Shown one piece after another: positions 18,042 through 28,114 of a DNA stretch of 52,010 nt (position 1 is the stretch's first letter; each line of letters starts with the position of its first letter). The notes under the pieces are model-generated. The model was not told the DNA's origin and ran no database searches. It saw nothing but the letters and a program-made list of their open reading frames with translations. The position numbers were made by a program, and so were the translations under genes. This DNA comes from Rubripirellula sp. (GTDB taxonomy: Bacteria; Planctomycetota; Planctomycetia; Pirellulales; Pirellulaceae), in the NCBI GenBank assembly GCA_022425745.1, contig JAKMEW010000107.1:1-52010 (forward strand), read 5' to 3'.

Positions 18042-19436
18042 ATGATGAGCAATTCTAAATATGACTACGATCTCTTCGTCATCGGTACTGGCCCCGGTGG
18101 CGAGGGCGCCGCGATGCAGGCTGCTAAGGGTGGCTTAAAAGTTGCCGTAGCTGAGCGTTATCAGCAAATTGGTGGGGGGTGCACGCATTGGGGAACAATA
18201 CCTAGCAAAGCACTGCGCTACGCGATCACCAGCACCATGAACGTCCTCAATAGTCCCAGCTTTCGAGAAATGGGAATGACTGCTACTCCCACACTTGAGC
18301 AGTTGAAACAGGGCACGCAAGCGATCATTGGCCAGCAGGTCAGCATGAGGCAATCGTTTTACGATCGCAATCAGGTTCGTCTGTTCACTGGGCAAGTTCG
18401 CTTCCTCGATGAGCATAGCGTTTCGGTAGATGGCGGAGAACCAATTCGATCAAGATTTTTTGTGATCGCGACTGGTTCTCGGCCATTCCACCCGGATTCG
18501 GTTGATTTTAACCATCCCCGAATCTACGACAGCGATACGATTTTGGGTCTCAATGAGTTACCAACATCCCTGTGCGTCTACGGGGCCGGTGTGATCGGAG
18601 TTGAGTATGCCTCGATGTTTCGCAATCTTGGAGTCAAAGTTAATTTGATCAACACTCGATCTAAGCTGTTGGAGTTTCTTGATGACGAGATCATTGATGC
18701 TTTGTCATATCATCTACGTGATCAAGGAGTGGTCATTCGGCATGATGAGGTGATGGAAAAGATCGAAGGTGATGAAGATGGAGTGGTTTTACATTTAAAG
18801 AGTGGAAAGAGGGTCAAGACCGATGCTCTGCTGTGGGCCAACGGTAGAACTGGTAACACCGATGACTTAGGGATGGAGCAAATAGGTTTGGTTCCTAATA
18901 GCCGAGGACAGCTTGATGTTGGTGATCAGTTTCAGACGGAACTGAAGCATCTTCACGCTGTTGGTGACGTCATCGGCTTTCCGTCTCTCGCGAGTGCGGC
19001 GTATACGCAGGGCAGAGCTGCTGCGATGCATCTGATGGGGCAGGCAAAAGGGAACTTACGAATCCATGACATTCCGACTGGAATTTACACGAGTCCCGAG
19101 ATCAGCTCAGTGGGAAAAACAGAGCGGGAATTGACCGCCGCATGTGTTCCCTATGAAGTCGGTCAGGCTCAATTTAAGAGTCTCGCTCGTGCGCAGATAA
19201 CCGGTCAGACAGTTGGCATGCTCAAGATTCTCTTCCATCGGGATACTTTAGAAGTGTTGGGGGTTCACTGCTTTGGAGCCAATGCATCGGAAATCATTCA
19301 CATCGGCCAAGCCGTGATGCACCAACCGGGGACAAGCAATACGCTTGAGTACTTCATCGAGACCACCTTCAACTATCCGACCATGGCCGAGGCTTATCGG
19401 GTCGCTGCCTTGAACGGGATGAACAGGCTATTCTAG
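18042..19436 (+). CDS. sthA: Soluble pyridine nucleotide transhydrogenase
   Basis: The 464-residue flavoprotein transfers hydride between NADPH and NAD+. FAD-binding [14 protein letters not shown] is at residues 15-28. NAD-binding [13 protein letters not shown] lies mid-protein, and [16 protein letters not shown] binds FAD near residue 305. The segment [16 protein letters not shown] has only one of the two redox cysteines of dihydrolipoamide dehydrogenases: Cys47 is present and Thr52 replaces the second. This pattern and the length (about 466) are typical of SthA/UdhA and exclude an Lpd partner for the nearby aceEF. The frame opens at a TTG (18039), but tandem ATGs at 18042 and 18045 are better starts. 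Confidence 0.92.
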   Translation: MMSNSKYDYDLFVIGTGPGGEGAAMQAAKGGLKVAVAERYQQIGGGCTHWGTIPSKALRYAITSTMNVLNSPSFREMGMTATPTLEQLKQGTQAIIGQQVSMRQSFYDRNQVRLFTGQVRFLDEHSVSVDGGEPIRSRFFVIATGSRPFHPDSVDFNHPRIYDSDTILGLNELPTSLCVYGAGVIGVEYASMFRNLGVKVNLINTRSKLLEFLDDEIIDALSYHLRDQGVVIRHDEVMEKIEGDEDGVVLHLKSGKRVKTDALLWANGRTGNTDDLGMEQIGLVPNSRGQLDVGDQFQTELKHLHAVGDVIGFPSLASAAYTQGRAAAMHLMGQAKGNLRIHDIPTGIYTSPEISSVGKTERELTAACVPYEVGQAQFKSLARAQITGQTVGMLKILFHRDTLEVLGVHCFGANASEIIHIGQAVMHQPGTSNTLEYFIETTFNYPTMAEAYRVAALNGMNRLF

Positions 19437-19475
19437 TTTTTTATCTGAACAAAGTGGGAGTTGAGGCGGCTGGGT

Positions 19476-20438
19476 TCATTTGAGTCCGCAAGCTTTTTGC
19501 GCTCGCGCAAGCACGTCACCCGCTACCTGTCTCGCTCGATCTGCGCCACGACGCAATGTTTCCTCAACATAATCCATGTTGGCTTCGAGTTCGGTACGTC
19601 GATCTCGTGCCGCTGAGAAGTATGCCTCACTGGCATCCGCAATCGCGGTTTTAACGTGGCCATACCCAAATCCGCCTCGCCGATACATTTCCGCCATTTC
19701 TTCGATTTCAGATTCTGACCCGAATAGCCGGAAAAGTTGGAATAGGTGATCCTCTTCTGGCTCCTTGGGATCTTCCATCGGTCGGCTATCGGTTGTAATT
19801 CGCATGATCTGTTTACGAATCGGTTTGACCTCGCCAAAGAGCGGAAGCGTGTTGTTGTAGCTCTTGCTCATCTTTTGACCATCGGTGCCAGGAACTTTCG
19901 CGCCATGATCAAGCGTCTTCGCTTTCGGTAAGACGAGTGTTTCACCGAAGGTGTGGTTGAAGCTACCCGCTAGGTCTCTACAGACTTCAATGTGCTGGAT
20001 TTGATCTTCACCAACCGGAACAATTTCAGAGTCGTAGGCGAGAATGTCAGCCGCCATTAACACGGGATAGGTGAATAGTCCGGCATCTGCGGAGATTCCC
20101 TTGGCTTTTTTTTCCTTGTACGCATGGCAGCGTTCCAGGAGCCCCATTGGGGTGCCGGTCATCAGTAGCCACGTGAGTTCGCTGACTTCCGGGATATCCG
20201 ATTGAACAAATAAGGTTGCTTTATCGGGATCCAATCCTAGTGCGAGGAGATCCAACGCTGCATCGAGCGTGTTCTGTCTTAATTGCTTGGCATCGCGGAC
20301 TGTCGTCAATGCGTGTAGATCAGCAATGAAGTAGAAGCCGTCGTTGTCCCCCTGAAGATCAATATATTGCTGAATTGCTCCAAAGAAATTTCCCCAGTGT
20401 GGGCGACCGGTGGGTTGAATTCCGGAGAGTACACGCAT
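19476..20438 (-). CDS. trpS: Tryptophan--tRNA ligase
   Basis: The 320-residue class I synthetase charges tRNA-Trp. The HIGH-type motif reads PHWGN at residues 13-17 (after [12 protein letters not shown]), and KMSKS is intact in [12 protein letters not shown]. Other family blocks are [23 protein letters not shown] and [16 protein letters not shown]. The length matches bacterial TrpRS. It lies 133 bp downstream of the CstA-like gene on the same strand and may share its transcript or have its own promoter. No T-box or other tRNA-sensing leader was recognised. Confidence 0.96.
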   Translation of the reverse strand: MRVLSGIQPTGRPHWGNFFGAIQQYIDLQGDNDGFYFIADLHALTTVRDAKQLRQNTLDAALDLLALGLDPDKATLFVQSDIPEVSELTWLLMTGTPMGLLERCHAYKEKKAKGISADAGLFTYPVLMAADILAYDSEIVPVGEDQIQHIEVCRDLAGSFNHTFGETLVLPKAKTLDHGAKVPGTDGQKMSKSYNNTLPLFGEVKPIRKQIMRITTDSRPMEDPKEPEEDHLFQLFRLFGSESEIEEMAEMYRRGGFGYGHVKTAIADASEAYFSAARDRRTELEANMDYVEETLRRGADRARQVAGDVLARAQKACGLK

Positions 20439-20571
20439 GAATCTTCTACTGGTTGGAGTTGCATAATCAAGAACACTTCGACGCCACTATTGTGGGTCAT
20501 TACCCGTTCTTCGCGAAGTACCCGTATGAATCGAAAACATAGCAATGAAATGGCATTTTATGATTTCGCTG

Positions 20572-22548
20572 CTAAGGGGTGGATGCCCGTGACCTCTTCT
20601 TTTCTTCGGCAAGATCATTTTCGGTAAGCTCCATAACGCCTTTGACTTTAGGCCACAGTAACCACGCTTCGATGATCATCCAGAGTTCCACCAGTAGTGT
20701 GATACTTCCGATGACGATAACGAGCCAATTGGGTTCGTCTGAGTTGATCCATCGAGGTATGTCTTTAATCATTGCCCATGCCGGAACCAGAAGCATAAAT
20801 AGCATTGGGATGACGATGAACCAGACCGGAACATTGCGACGCCACAGATAGAACGCGATGACGAGAAATGCGAGGCCGGCGAGCAATTGATTGGTTGCTC
20901 CAAAGAGCGGCCAAAGTAGCAGCCCACCCTTGCCGGTGAATTCATCCAGCCACCAAGTGATGCCCTCGAACCCCCCGGATCCTGCCGAGGGATTCGCAGC
21001 TAAGGCGGCTGCGGGAATCTCCCCGTTCCACGCCTCACCTAAGGAGACGTTAGGTGTGCCTTTCGGTAGACCTGCTATCACGAAGGCGAGTGTCACAGCG
21101 AAAATTGTCGCAGCATGCTTGTTGGTTAGGAATTTTAGTGGATTGAGCGATAAGCCTTGTCCGCCCCTGTTGTTTTGGTTTTGAGTGATCGTCGTGGCGA
21201 GTTCTTGAATGACATAGCGCTGTAAGCGACATGCGGTATCGAGCGTGGTGCCGGCGAAAGATGCAACCAGGACACCCATGATGGCGACAGCGATACCACT
21301 AGGGATCGACATGGCTTGTAGGAAATTGGAGGATCCATCAACAAAAGCTGCTACTTTAGCGCCCAAACCGGACGCGGAATCCCAAGAGCCATAGCGAGCT
21401 AGATACGCATCTTCGCCAGTGACCCATTGTCCAGCAGAATTTTCAATCCCCAGCCCTAGCCCCGCAACACACGCGAGAATCACCAGCGTTGCTAGGAAGC
21501 CTTCAGTGAGCATGGATCCATAACCAACGAATTGCGCATCGGTTTCGCACTTGATCTGCTTGCTGCTCGTTCCGGAAGAGACCAAGCAGTGAAAGCCGCT
21601 GCAGGCGCCGCAAGCGATCGTGATAAATAAAAACGGAATCACCGAGGGGGCATTACCCGGTGGATTCGGTCGGAACATCGGTGCACTGATTTCCAACGGC
21701 ATACGATTCCCCCCGTCGTGTGCTGCCCCGCCAGCTATTCCAGCCACGACAAGTCCCACAACCACCAGCCCAAGTGCAGTAATCAGTTGCAGTGAGTTGA
21801 TGTAGTCACGTGGTTGCAAAAGTGACCAAACGGGTAAAACTGAGGCGACGTAGGAGTAGATCAAGAGGAGAAGAACCCAAGTGATTACCGACCACGAAGC
21901 CATGGTCTGATTCACTTGTGCCAACACTCCGACATTGCCAAAAATAAGTGTTAGGTACATGGTGCCCAAGGCAAGGAGTGAAGGAACCAAAAGGCTTACG
22001 CTGTTTTTATGAAGCCAGATTCCGATTGCCAAGGCGATTGGGATCTGCACAAGGCAGGGAAAGATTGACGAGGGATACTGCTTGAAAACAGATGCAATAA
22101 CGAGCCCGAAAATGGCCAACACGATGGTTAGAGCCATGAAGAGTACGAAGAGAAAAAGAAATCGAACTCTTCGATTCAGGACTCGCCCAGCAACGTCGCC
22201 AACGGTCTGGCCTTGGCTTCTCATCGAAACCACTAAAGCTCCAAAGTCGTGCACGGCCCCGACGAGTATGGAACCGAGAAAAACCCAAATCAATGCCGGT
22301 AGCCAACCCCACATCACCGCAATTGCAGGGCCCACGATGGGGCCGGTGCCCGCAATCGAGGTAAAGTGATGCCCGAATAGAACGGATTTGTCCGTCGGAA
22401 CAAAGTCGCGGTCGTCGTTCAGTTCAATGCTGGGAACGGATGCAGATGGGTCGAGTGAGAAAATTTTTCGAGCAAGCCACCGTCCGTAGGTGTGGTAGGC
22501 GATGAGGTATCCAATCATCGTTCCTAGAGCGATCAGTAAGGTGGTCAT
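20572..22548 (-). CDS. cstA: Carbon starvation protein CstA-family transporter
   Basis: The 658-residue polytopic membrane protein shows CstA signatures: YGRWLARKIFSLD near the N-terminus, HHFTSIAGTGPIVGPA (about 60-75), ALIWVFLGSILVGAVHDFGAL and CGACSGFHCLVSSGTSSKQI (about 315-335). At least 14 hydrophobic segments are visible. The family includes CstA and BtsT of E. coli, peptide and pyruvate importers induced by carbon limitation. Pyruvate or peptide uptake is inferred only from the family. A hydrophilic tail follows the last helix. It is divergent from trxB across 245 bases. No catabolite-type operator was recognised. Confidence 0.9.
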   Translation of the reverse strand: MTTLLIALGTMIGYLIAYHTYGRWLARKIFSLDPSASVPSIELNDDRDFVPTDKSVLFGHHFTSIAGTGPIVGPAIAVMWGWLPALIWVFLGSILVGAVHDFGALVVSMRSQGQTVGDVAGRVLNRRVRFLFLFVLFMALTIVLAIFGLVIASVFKQYPSSIFPCLVQIPIALAIGIWLHKNSVSLLVPSLLALGTMYLTLIFGNVGVLAQVNQTMASWSVITWVLLLLIYSYVASVLPVWSLLQPRDYINSLQLITALGLVVVGLVVAGIAGGAAHDGGNRMPLEISAPMFRPNPPGNAPSVIPFLFITIACGACSGFHCLVSSGTSSKQIKCETDAQFVGYGSMLTEGFLATLVILACVAGLGLGIENSAGQWVTGEDAYLARYGSWDSASGLGAKVAAFVDGSSNFLQAMSIPSGIAVAIMGVLVASFAGTTLDTACRLQRYVIQELATTITQNQNNRGGQGLSLNPLKFLTNKHAATIFAVTLAFVIAGLPKGTPNVSLGEAWNGEIPAAALAANPSAGSGGFEGITWWLDEFTGKGGLLLWPLFGATNQLLAGLAFLVIAFYLWRRNVPVWFIVIPMLFMLLVPAWAMIKDIPRWINSDEPNWLVIVIGSITLLVELWMIIEAWLLWPKVKGVMELTENDLAEEKKRSRASTP

Positions 22549-22793
22549 TCTCGGGGATTCCTAAGTTAAAGTGCTACTCGCGCGGCCGTCGGCACGCCAT
22601 ATCGTGTTTCTGGGTTGCCTCGGTCTGTTGACGACAAAGGAAAATTAGTCGGCTCGCCGGTGCTGATGAAACGCTTCGGGGACTTTATACTATCGGTTTC
22701 GCCTTGCGGCTAGAAATGTTCTATGCAGCTTGTGCGTTAAATTACATTCATTGAGTTTATTCTCAGTTCATCCTTGTGCGGAGTACGGCTAAA

Positions 22794-23861
22794 GTGTCGG
22801 ACAGTATTGCGAAAACGATCATTATTGGCAGTGGACCGGCAGGCTGGTCAGCAGCGATCTATGCAGCTCGAGCTAACCTTAGCCCCATACTTTACGAGGG
22901 GACTTATAAGCCTGAAATGATTCCACTCGGTCAGCTTGCTTTTACCACCGAAGTTGAAAACTTTGCTGGTTTTCCAGCAGGGAATATCCGCGCCTTTGTC
23001 GAATCTGCTGTATCAAAAGATCGGCACTATAACTTGCCGCCGGCGCCAGAGGGGCATGAGAAAGATGGCCAGCCCCACTACGCGGTTCAGGGAACTGAGC
23101 TAATGGAGTTGATGAAACAACAGGCTCTGAATTTTGGAACTCAAGTCATCAGTGATGACATTGAAGGCGTTGATTTTTCTGGGGACGTTCACACGCTAAA
23201 GCCAGCGTCGGGTGAGCCCGTTCACGCTCATACAGTCATCATTGCAACTGGTGCACGTGCCAACTACTTGGGGCTGCCTTCAGAAGAAGAGTACAAGAAT
23301 AAAGGGGTAAGTGCCTGTGCGGTTTGCGATGGTGCGTTACCGATCTATCGCAGCAAGCCTCTGGCGGTCGTTGGTGGAGGGGATTCAGCGGTTGAAGAGG
23401 CAACGTACCTCGCAAATCTTGCCAATGCCGACACGATTTACATGATCGTCCGTAGAGACGAGATGCGAGCCTCGAAAGTCATGCAAGAGCGTGCCCTGAG
23501 TCATCCTAATATCAAAGTGCTCTGGAATAGTACTGTTGGGGAAGTTCGCGGTGACGGAAAGTTGGTCACAGGTCTCCGTATTGATAGTACCGTTGATGAT
23601 TCGACCAGTGATCTTGAGGTCGGAGGGATGTTCGTGGCAATTGGGCACACCCCGAATACCGCGTTCTTGAATAACGCAGTTGCAATGAACGAAAAAGGTT
23701 ATATCCAATGGGCCAAACCCTTCCGCACCAACACGAGCGTGGAGGGAGTATTCGCGGCGGGTGATGTTGCCGATGATTACTACCGGCAAGCGATTACCTC
23801 TGCTGGTACCGGGTGTATGGCAGCTTTGGATGCAGAGCGATATCTCGCTGAACGAGAGTGA
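22794..23861 (+). CDS. trxB: Thioredoxin reductase with an insertion in the FAD domain
   Basis: The 355-residue NADPH-dependent flavoprotein reduces thioredoxin. FAD motif [14 protein letters not shown] lies near residue 13, redox-active CAVC near residue 169 ([13 protein letters not shown]), NADPH motif [13 protein letters not shown] near 192, and the FAD-binding end [24 protein letters not shown]. coli TrxB is 321 residues. The excess is mainly about 34 residues (64-97) inserted between FPAG and VQGTELM, within the FAD domain. An upstream GTG (22776) is in frame, but GTG 22794 has GGAG about 11 bases before it and gives the normal N-terminus. Confidence 0.93.
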   Translation: MSDSIAKTIIIGSGPAGWSAAIYAARANLSPILYEGTYKPEMIPLGQLAFTTEVENFAGFPAGNIRAFVESAVSKDRHYNLPPAPEGHEKDGQPHYAVQGTELMELMKQQALNFGTQVISDDIEGVDFSGDVHTLKPASGEPVHAHTVIIATGARANYLGLPSEEEYKNKGVSACAVCDGALPIYRSKPLAVVGGGDSAVEEATYLANLANADTIYMIVRRDEMRASKVMQERALSHPNIKVLWNSTVGEVRGDGKLVTGLRIDSTVDDSTSDLEVGGMFVAIGHTPNTAFLNNAVAMNEKGYIQWAKPFRTNTSVEGVFAAGDVADDYYRQAITSAGTGCMAALDAERYLAERE

Positions 23862-24037
23862 TGCGAGATTTGCAAAATGCGCTCATGAGCTTTGCCAATC
23901 CACTCATGCCTCTGAGCGTCTGATGCAGTATCATTCGGCTTCCCGGCGTAGTTGAGCCTGATTAAAAGTACCCTGCCCTACCCTCTACTTTTCTCCGCTA
24001 CCCTCCTCCTACAAAAAACACTTCGGATAATCCCAAG

Positions 24038-25744
24038 ATGAATGAAGAACAGTCTGCGGCATCGCGTGAAGAGACTTTATTGGATTCAGCGCAGGATGCT
24101 GGCCTGTTAGGTAAGGCTGCTATTTACACCCGTCTTTCGGGACCGGGATGGTTGCAAGGCGCGATTACCCTAGGTGGAGGATCGTTGGCCGGAGCACTTT
24201 ACCTCGGCGTTCTGATGGGAACCGAGATGATGTGGTTGCAACCACTGGCGATGGTCCTCGGTGTGATCATGCTTAGTGCAATCAGTTATGTAACACTATC
24301 CACCGGTGAGAGGCCATTTCAGACGATCAAGACGCAGATCAGTCCTGTGTTGGCGTGGGGATGGTTGATCGCAACCATGATGGCAAACATCGTTTGGTGT
24401 CTGCCGCAATTTGCACTGGGAACAGGTGCTGTCCAGCAGAACTTGGTGCCCGCACTGAAAAACGAAACCGGCACTTATGTTATCGCAATCACGTTGCTCA
24501 TCGTCGCATCGGTGGTGGTTTGGTTTTACAACTCCGGAAGCAAAGGGATCAAGCTCTTTGAGTTAATCCTGAAGGCGATGGTTGGTGTGGTGGTACTGTC
24601 CTTTTTTGGAGTGGTGATCGCTTTGACCAGTCAAGGAGCCGTCGACTGGGGCCAGATTTTTGCCGGCCTTGTCCCTGATTTCGGTTATCTGTTCAAACCT
24701 GTTCCTGCCCTTGCCGAAGAGATTGCAAAAACCGGAGATTACAGTGATTGGTGGACCGGTAAAGTTGCCGGTATGCAGAAGAACGTCATCATTGCCGCGT
24801 TTGCAACAGCTGTCGGTATCAACATGACATTTTTGCTTCCCTATTCGATGCTTCGCAAAGGTTGGGGGATCAAGCAAAGGGGGCTTGCGATCTTTGATCT
24901 TTCAATCGGTTTGATCGTGCCTTTTGTTCTGGCTACCAGTTGCGTTGTGATTGCCGCTGCAAGCCAATTTCACGGATCTGCCGCTGACGTGGTTGCAAAA
25001 CTAGAAGACCCAGAGCAGCAGGGAGCCGCTGAGGTTAAAGCGTACTACGGCTATTTGGACGACCGAATTGCTAAAGCCGACCCAGAGCTTGAACGTGGCG
25101 AGAAGGGTTCACCGGAGCACGTTGCTCTGTGTGCCAAGTTGCCTCAAGCAGACAGGAACATCGCGGCGATGTTAGTCAAACGAGACAACAACGCCTTGGC
25201 CGGTACCCTGCAGCCTTTGGTGGGTAGCACCGTGGCCCAAACGGTTTTCGGCGTTGGTGTCTTAGGTATGGCGGTTTCAACCATCATCATCCTGATGCTG
25301 ATTAACGGTTTTGCATTCTGTGAATTGCTCAATGTTCCTGCTGAGGGCACGATGCACCGAATTGGAAGTTTCATACCAGCAGTGGGAGTGCTCGGGCCAT
25401 TCATCTGGAAATCTGCTGCTCCGGCCCTTGCCGTGCCCACATCGGTGATCGGAGGGGCAATGCTTCCGATCGCCTATGTTTCTTTTCTGCTCTTGATGAA
25501 TTCTCGATCGGTTTTGGGTGATGCGATGCCAACCGGCGGACGCCGACTGGTTTGGAATATCCTGATGATCACCGGTACTGGCATTGCCTCGTTCGCGTCG
25601 GTGTGGGGGTTGTACGGCAGAACTTGGGGGCCCTTCAAAATTGGAACCGAAAACATTGTCATCCCTATTGGAACGATAGCACTTGCCACGCTTGCAATCA
25701 TGTTAGCAGTTGGTGTCTTTTCGTTCTTTAGAAAACAAAGATAG
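24038..25744 (+). CDS. Nramp-like (SLC11-related) membrane transporter lacking canonical metal-site motifs
   Basis: The 568-residue protein has about 11-12 hydrophobic segments in an Nramp-like order. The first helix begins GPGW (35-38), where metal-transporting Nramps have DPG(N). The helix-6 motif reads LPYS (267-270), where MPH is expected. The metal-coordinating Asp, Met and His are therefore absent. A hydrophilic stretch of about 90 residues (about 315-400) sits between two helices, larger than usual. Divergent Nramp relatives can carry other substrates, so a manganese or iron transporter name is not justified. Fold assignment is by motif context only. asnS follows after 11 bp, so the two are probably cotranscribed. 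Confidence 0.62.
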   Translation: MNEEQSAASREETLLDSAQDAGLLGKAAIYTRLSGPGWLQGAITLGGGSLAGALYLGVLMGTEMMWLQPLAMVLGVIMLSAISYVTLSTGERPFQTIKTQISPVLAWGWLIATMMANIVWCLPQFALGTGAVQQNLVPALKNETGTYVIAITLLIVASVVVWFYNSGSKGIKLFELILKAMVGVVVLSFFGVVIALTSQGAVDWGQIFAGLVPDFGYLFKPVPALAEEIAKTGDYSDWWTGKVAGMQKNVIIAAFATAVGINMTFLLPYSMLRKGWGIKQRGLAIFDLSIGLIVPFVLATSCVVIAAASQFHGSAADVVAKLEDPEQQGAAEVKAYYGYLDDRIAKADPELERGEKGSPEHVALCAKLPQADRNIAAMLVKRDNNALAGTLQPLVGSTVAQTVFGVGVLGMAVSTIIILMLINGFAFCELLNVPAEGTMHRIGSFIPAVGVLGPFIWKSAAPALAVPTSVIGGAMLPIAYVSFLLLMNSRSVLGDAMPTGGRRLVWNILMITGTGIASFASVWGLYGRTWGPFKIGTENIVIPIGTIALATLAIMLAVGVFSFFRKQR

Positions 25745-25755
25745 GCTAATTCAAT

Positions 25756-27150
25756 ATGAGCCATTGGATCTCCGTCAAAGTAGCTCGACAATCCGAATCG
25801 GTTGTGGGTGATTGTGAAGTCAGGGGCTGGGTGCGAACCCGTCGCGACAGCAAGGGCGGATTCAGCTTTCTTGAAATCAACGATGGAAGTTGTTTCGGGA
25901 ATCTACAGGTGATCGTACCGGCGGATCTGCATAATTACAGTTCCGAGGTCCAGCGTTTAACCGCGGGCTGTAGCGTGGTGGTGGTTGGTGCTCTACAGGA
26001 ATCTCCCGCGAAGGGGCAGGCTACTGAATTACACGCCACCTCGGTGCGTGTGGTTGGCTGGGCTGACCCCGAAACTTACCCACTGCAGAAAAAGCGGCAT
26101 ACATTCGAGAAACTCCGAGAGTGGGCACATCTGCGGCCTAGGACCAATACCTTCGGCGCAGTGACTCGGGTCCGACATCAAATTAGCCAATCCATTCATC
26201 AGTTTTATCACGAAGAGGGTTTCTACTACTGCAACACTCCGATCATCACCGCCAGCGACTGTGAGGGTGCCGGTGAAATGTTTCGGGTCACCACCATTGA
26301 CCTAGAAGGTTTAGCAGCACGTGGTGGGAAGGTTAATTATGGTTTTGATTTCTTCGAAAAACCTGCGTTTTTAACCGTTAGCGGTCAATTGGAGGCTGAG
26401 ACTTACGCGACCGCTCTAGGTCGTGTTTACACGTTTGGTCCGACTTTCCGCGCTGAGAATAGCAACACCAGTCGACATCTCGCTGAGTTCTGGATGGTGG
26501 AGCCGGAGGCGGCATTTTTTGATCTGCATGACAACATGCAGTTGGCTGAAAGATTCTTGAAGCGAATTTTTTCGGACTGCCTCAAGTATTGCTCGGAGGA
26601 TATGGAATTCTTTGACCAGCGAATTGAGAAGGGTAAAGTTGAGCAGTTGCAATCCGTAATTGAAAAGCCATTCACGCACTTAAGCTACACCAAGGCGATT
26701 GAGATCCTCACCACTTGCAATGAAACGTTCGAGTATCCCGTCTCTTGGGGTACCGATCTGCAGGCTGAACACGAGCGGTACCTGACGGAAAAATACGTCG
26801 ACGGCCCCGTCATTCTGACTGATTATCCCTCTTCGATCAAACCTTTCTACATGCGGCTCAGCGACGATGAAAAAACCGTGGCCGCGATGGATGTTTTGGT
26901 CCCCGGAGTGGGAGAGATTATCGGCGGAAGTCAGCGTGAAGAGCGACTTGATGTCTTGAAGAAGCGGATGGCGCAGTCCGAGCTTAATGAAGCCGATTAC
27001 TGGTGGTATCTCGACCTGCGCCGGTATGGTTCGGTTCCTCATGCTGGCTTTGGGTTGGGACTGGAGCGAGCGGTTCAATATGCGACAGGTATGGCAAATA
27101 TCCGAGATGTCATTCCATTCCCGAGAACCCCCGGCAACGCCGAATTTTAG
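25756..27150 (+). CDS. asnS: Asparagine--tRNA ligase
   Basis: The 464-residue class IIb synthetase has an N-terminal OB-fold anticodon-binding domain ([20 protein letters not shown], about residues 22-41). The catalytic domain carries motif 2 ([19 protein letters not shown]) and motif 3 ([14 protein letters not shown]) near the C-terminus. The [20 protein letters not shown] context is specific to AsnRS rather than AspRS. It charges tRNA-Asn directly. It follows the transporter by 11 bp and precedes the GluQ-type gene by 20 bp, so all three probably form one transcript. Confidence 0.96.
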   Translation: MSHWISVKVARQSESVVGDCEVRGWVRTRRDSKGGFSFLEINDGSCFGNLQVIVPADLHNYSSEVQRLTAGCSVVVVGALQESPAKGQATELHATSVRVVGWADPETYPLQKKRHTFEKLREWAHLRPRTNTFGAVTRVRHQISQSIHQFYHEEGFYYCNTPIITASDCEGAGEMFRVTTIDLEGLAARGGKVNYGFDFFEKPAFLTVSGQLEAETYATALGRVYTFGPTFRAENSNTSRHLAEFWMVEPEAAFFDLHDNMQLAERFLKRIFSDCLKYCSEDMEFFDQRIEKGKVEQLQSVIEKPFTHLSYTKAIEILTTCNETFEYPVSWGTDLQAEHERYLTEKYVDGPVILTDYPSSIKPFYMRLSDDEKTVAAMDVLVPGVGEIIGGSQREERLDVLKKRMAQSELNEADYWWYLDLRRYGSVPHAGFGLGLERAVQYATGMANIRDVIPFPRTPGNAEF

Positions 27151-27170
27151 ACAGGTTTGATTAAGTAAAA

Positions 27171-28112
27171 ATGGCTGGACGTTTCGCACCTTCCCCAACC
27201 GGCGCCCAGCACCTCGGCAACGCACGCACTTATCTCTTGGCCTACTGGTCGGCAAAGCAACGGGGTCAGCGTCTGATTTTTCGTGTCGAGGACGTTGACT
27301 CACCGCGAGTTAAGCCTTGGGCCGTGCAGCAATCCTTGGATGACTTATTGTGGTTGGGGCTCACGTGGGATGAGGGGCCTGATCGGGAAGGTGCGGTCGG
27401 ACCGTATCTGCAAACGCAAAGGATGTCGATTTACAAACGGGTCTTGCAGGACTTGATTGCAGAGAATCGAGTCTACCCATGTTGCTGCACGCGCAAAGAT
27501 ATTCAGAACGCGGGCTCCGCCCCGCATTTCGACCACGAGCCGGCTATCTATCCGGGAACCTGCGCAGGTTGGAAACACGGAATGCCGTTACCCGAAGCGG
27601 GTACGTATTGCTGGCGTTTTCGATCCTCGGAGAAGGTTTTCGAGTTCGATGATCGTGTACTTGGATTGCAGGTAACACGGCCGTCGGAAACGCTGGGGGA
27701 TTTTCCTGTAACGCAAAAAAATGGTGAACCGTCGTATCAGCTTGCCGTGACGGTAGATGACAGCGAGATGGGTATCACCGAGGTGGTTCGAGGTAACGAC
27801 CTTGTTGCCAGCACTTTTCGGCAGTTGCAGATTTTCGAATTTCTCAACGCAACTCCGCCCACTTACGCTCATGTTCCTTTAGTGTTGGGGAAGGACGGAC
27901 GAAGGCTCGCGAAGCGTCACGGTGATACCCGGTTGTCGACGCTTCGATCAAGTGGTGTTGCGCCGGAGCAAATCGTGACATGGGCTGCTCACTCCGCTGG
28001 CCTAATTGGCTCCGATAAGAAAGTAGCCCATGTGGATGAGGTTGTTCCGCGATTTAGCTGGTTGAATCTTCAACGCGACGACGTTGTCCTTGAGGATGAT
28101 TGGAGCAACTGA
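27171..28112 (+). CDS. gluQ: Glutamyl-Q tRNA(Asp) synthetase
   Basis: The 313-residue product is a truncated glutamyl-tRNA synthetase without an anticodon-binding domain. The N-terminus AGRFAPSPTGAQHLGNART holds the HIGH-like HLGN. The KMSKS-region reads GRRLAKRHGD, typical of GluQRS. A zinc site is suggested by YPCCCTRKDI and a later Cys in GTCAGW. The family glutamylates queuosine in tRNA-Asp rather than charging tRNA-Glu. It is last in the transporter-asnS-gluQ run and converges on the aldehyde dehydrogenase, with only 2 bp between the stops. Confidence 0.9.
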   Translation: MAGRFAPSPTGAQHLGNARTYLLAYWSAKQRGQRLIFRVEDVDSPRVKPWAVQQSLDDLLWLGLTWDEGPDREGAVGPYLQTQRMSIYKRVLQDLIAENRVYPCCCTRKDIQNAGSAPHFDHEPAIYPGTCAGWKHGMPLPEAGTYCWRFRSSEKVFEFDDRVLGLQVTRPSETLGDFPVTQKNGEPSYQLAVTVDDSEMGITEVVRGNDLVASTFRQLQIFEFLNATPPTYAHVPLVLGKDGRRLAKRHGDTRLSTLRSSGVAPEQIVTWAAHSAGLIGSDKKVAHVDEVVPRFSWLNLQRDDVVLEDDWSN

Positions 28113-28114
28113 TT

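Noticed and set aside
18042-19436. Possible dihydrolipoamide dehydrogenase (E3) for the aceEF operon
   Set aside because: Only one of the two active-site cysteines is present (Cys47, Thr52), and the [13 protein letters not shown] context is that of soluble transhydrogenase.
23940-24030. Repeated TACCCT/CTACCCT pyrimidine-rich stretch before the Nramp-like gene
   Set aside because: Copies are irregular and short; it looks like a pyrimidine-rich leader rather than a repeat array.
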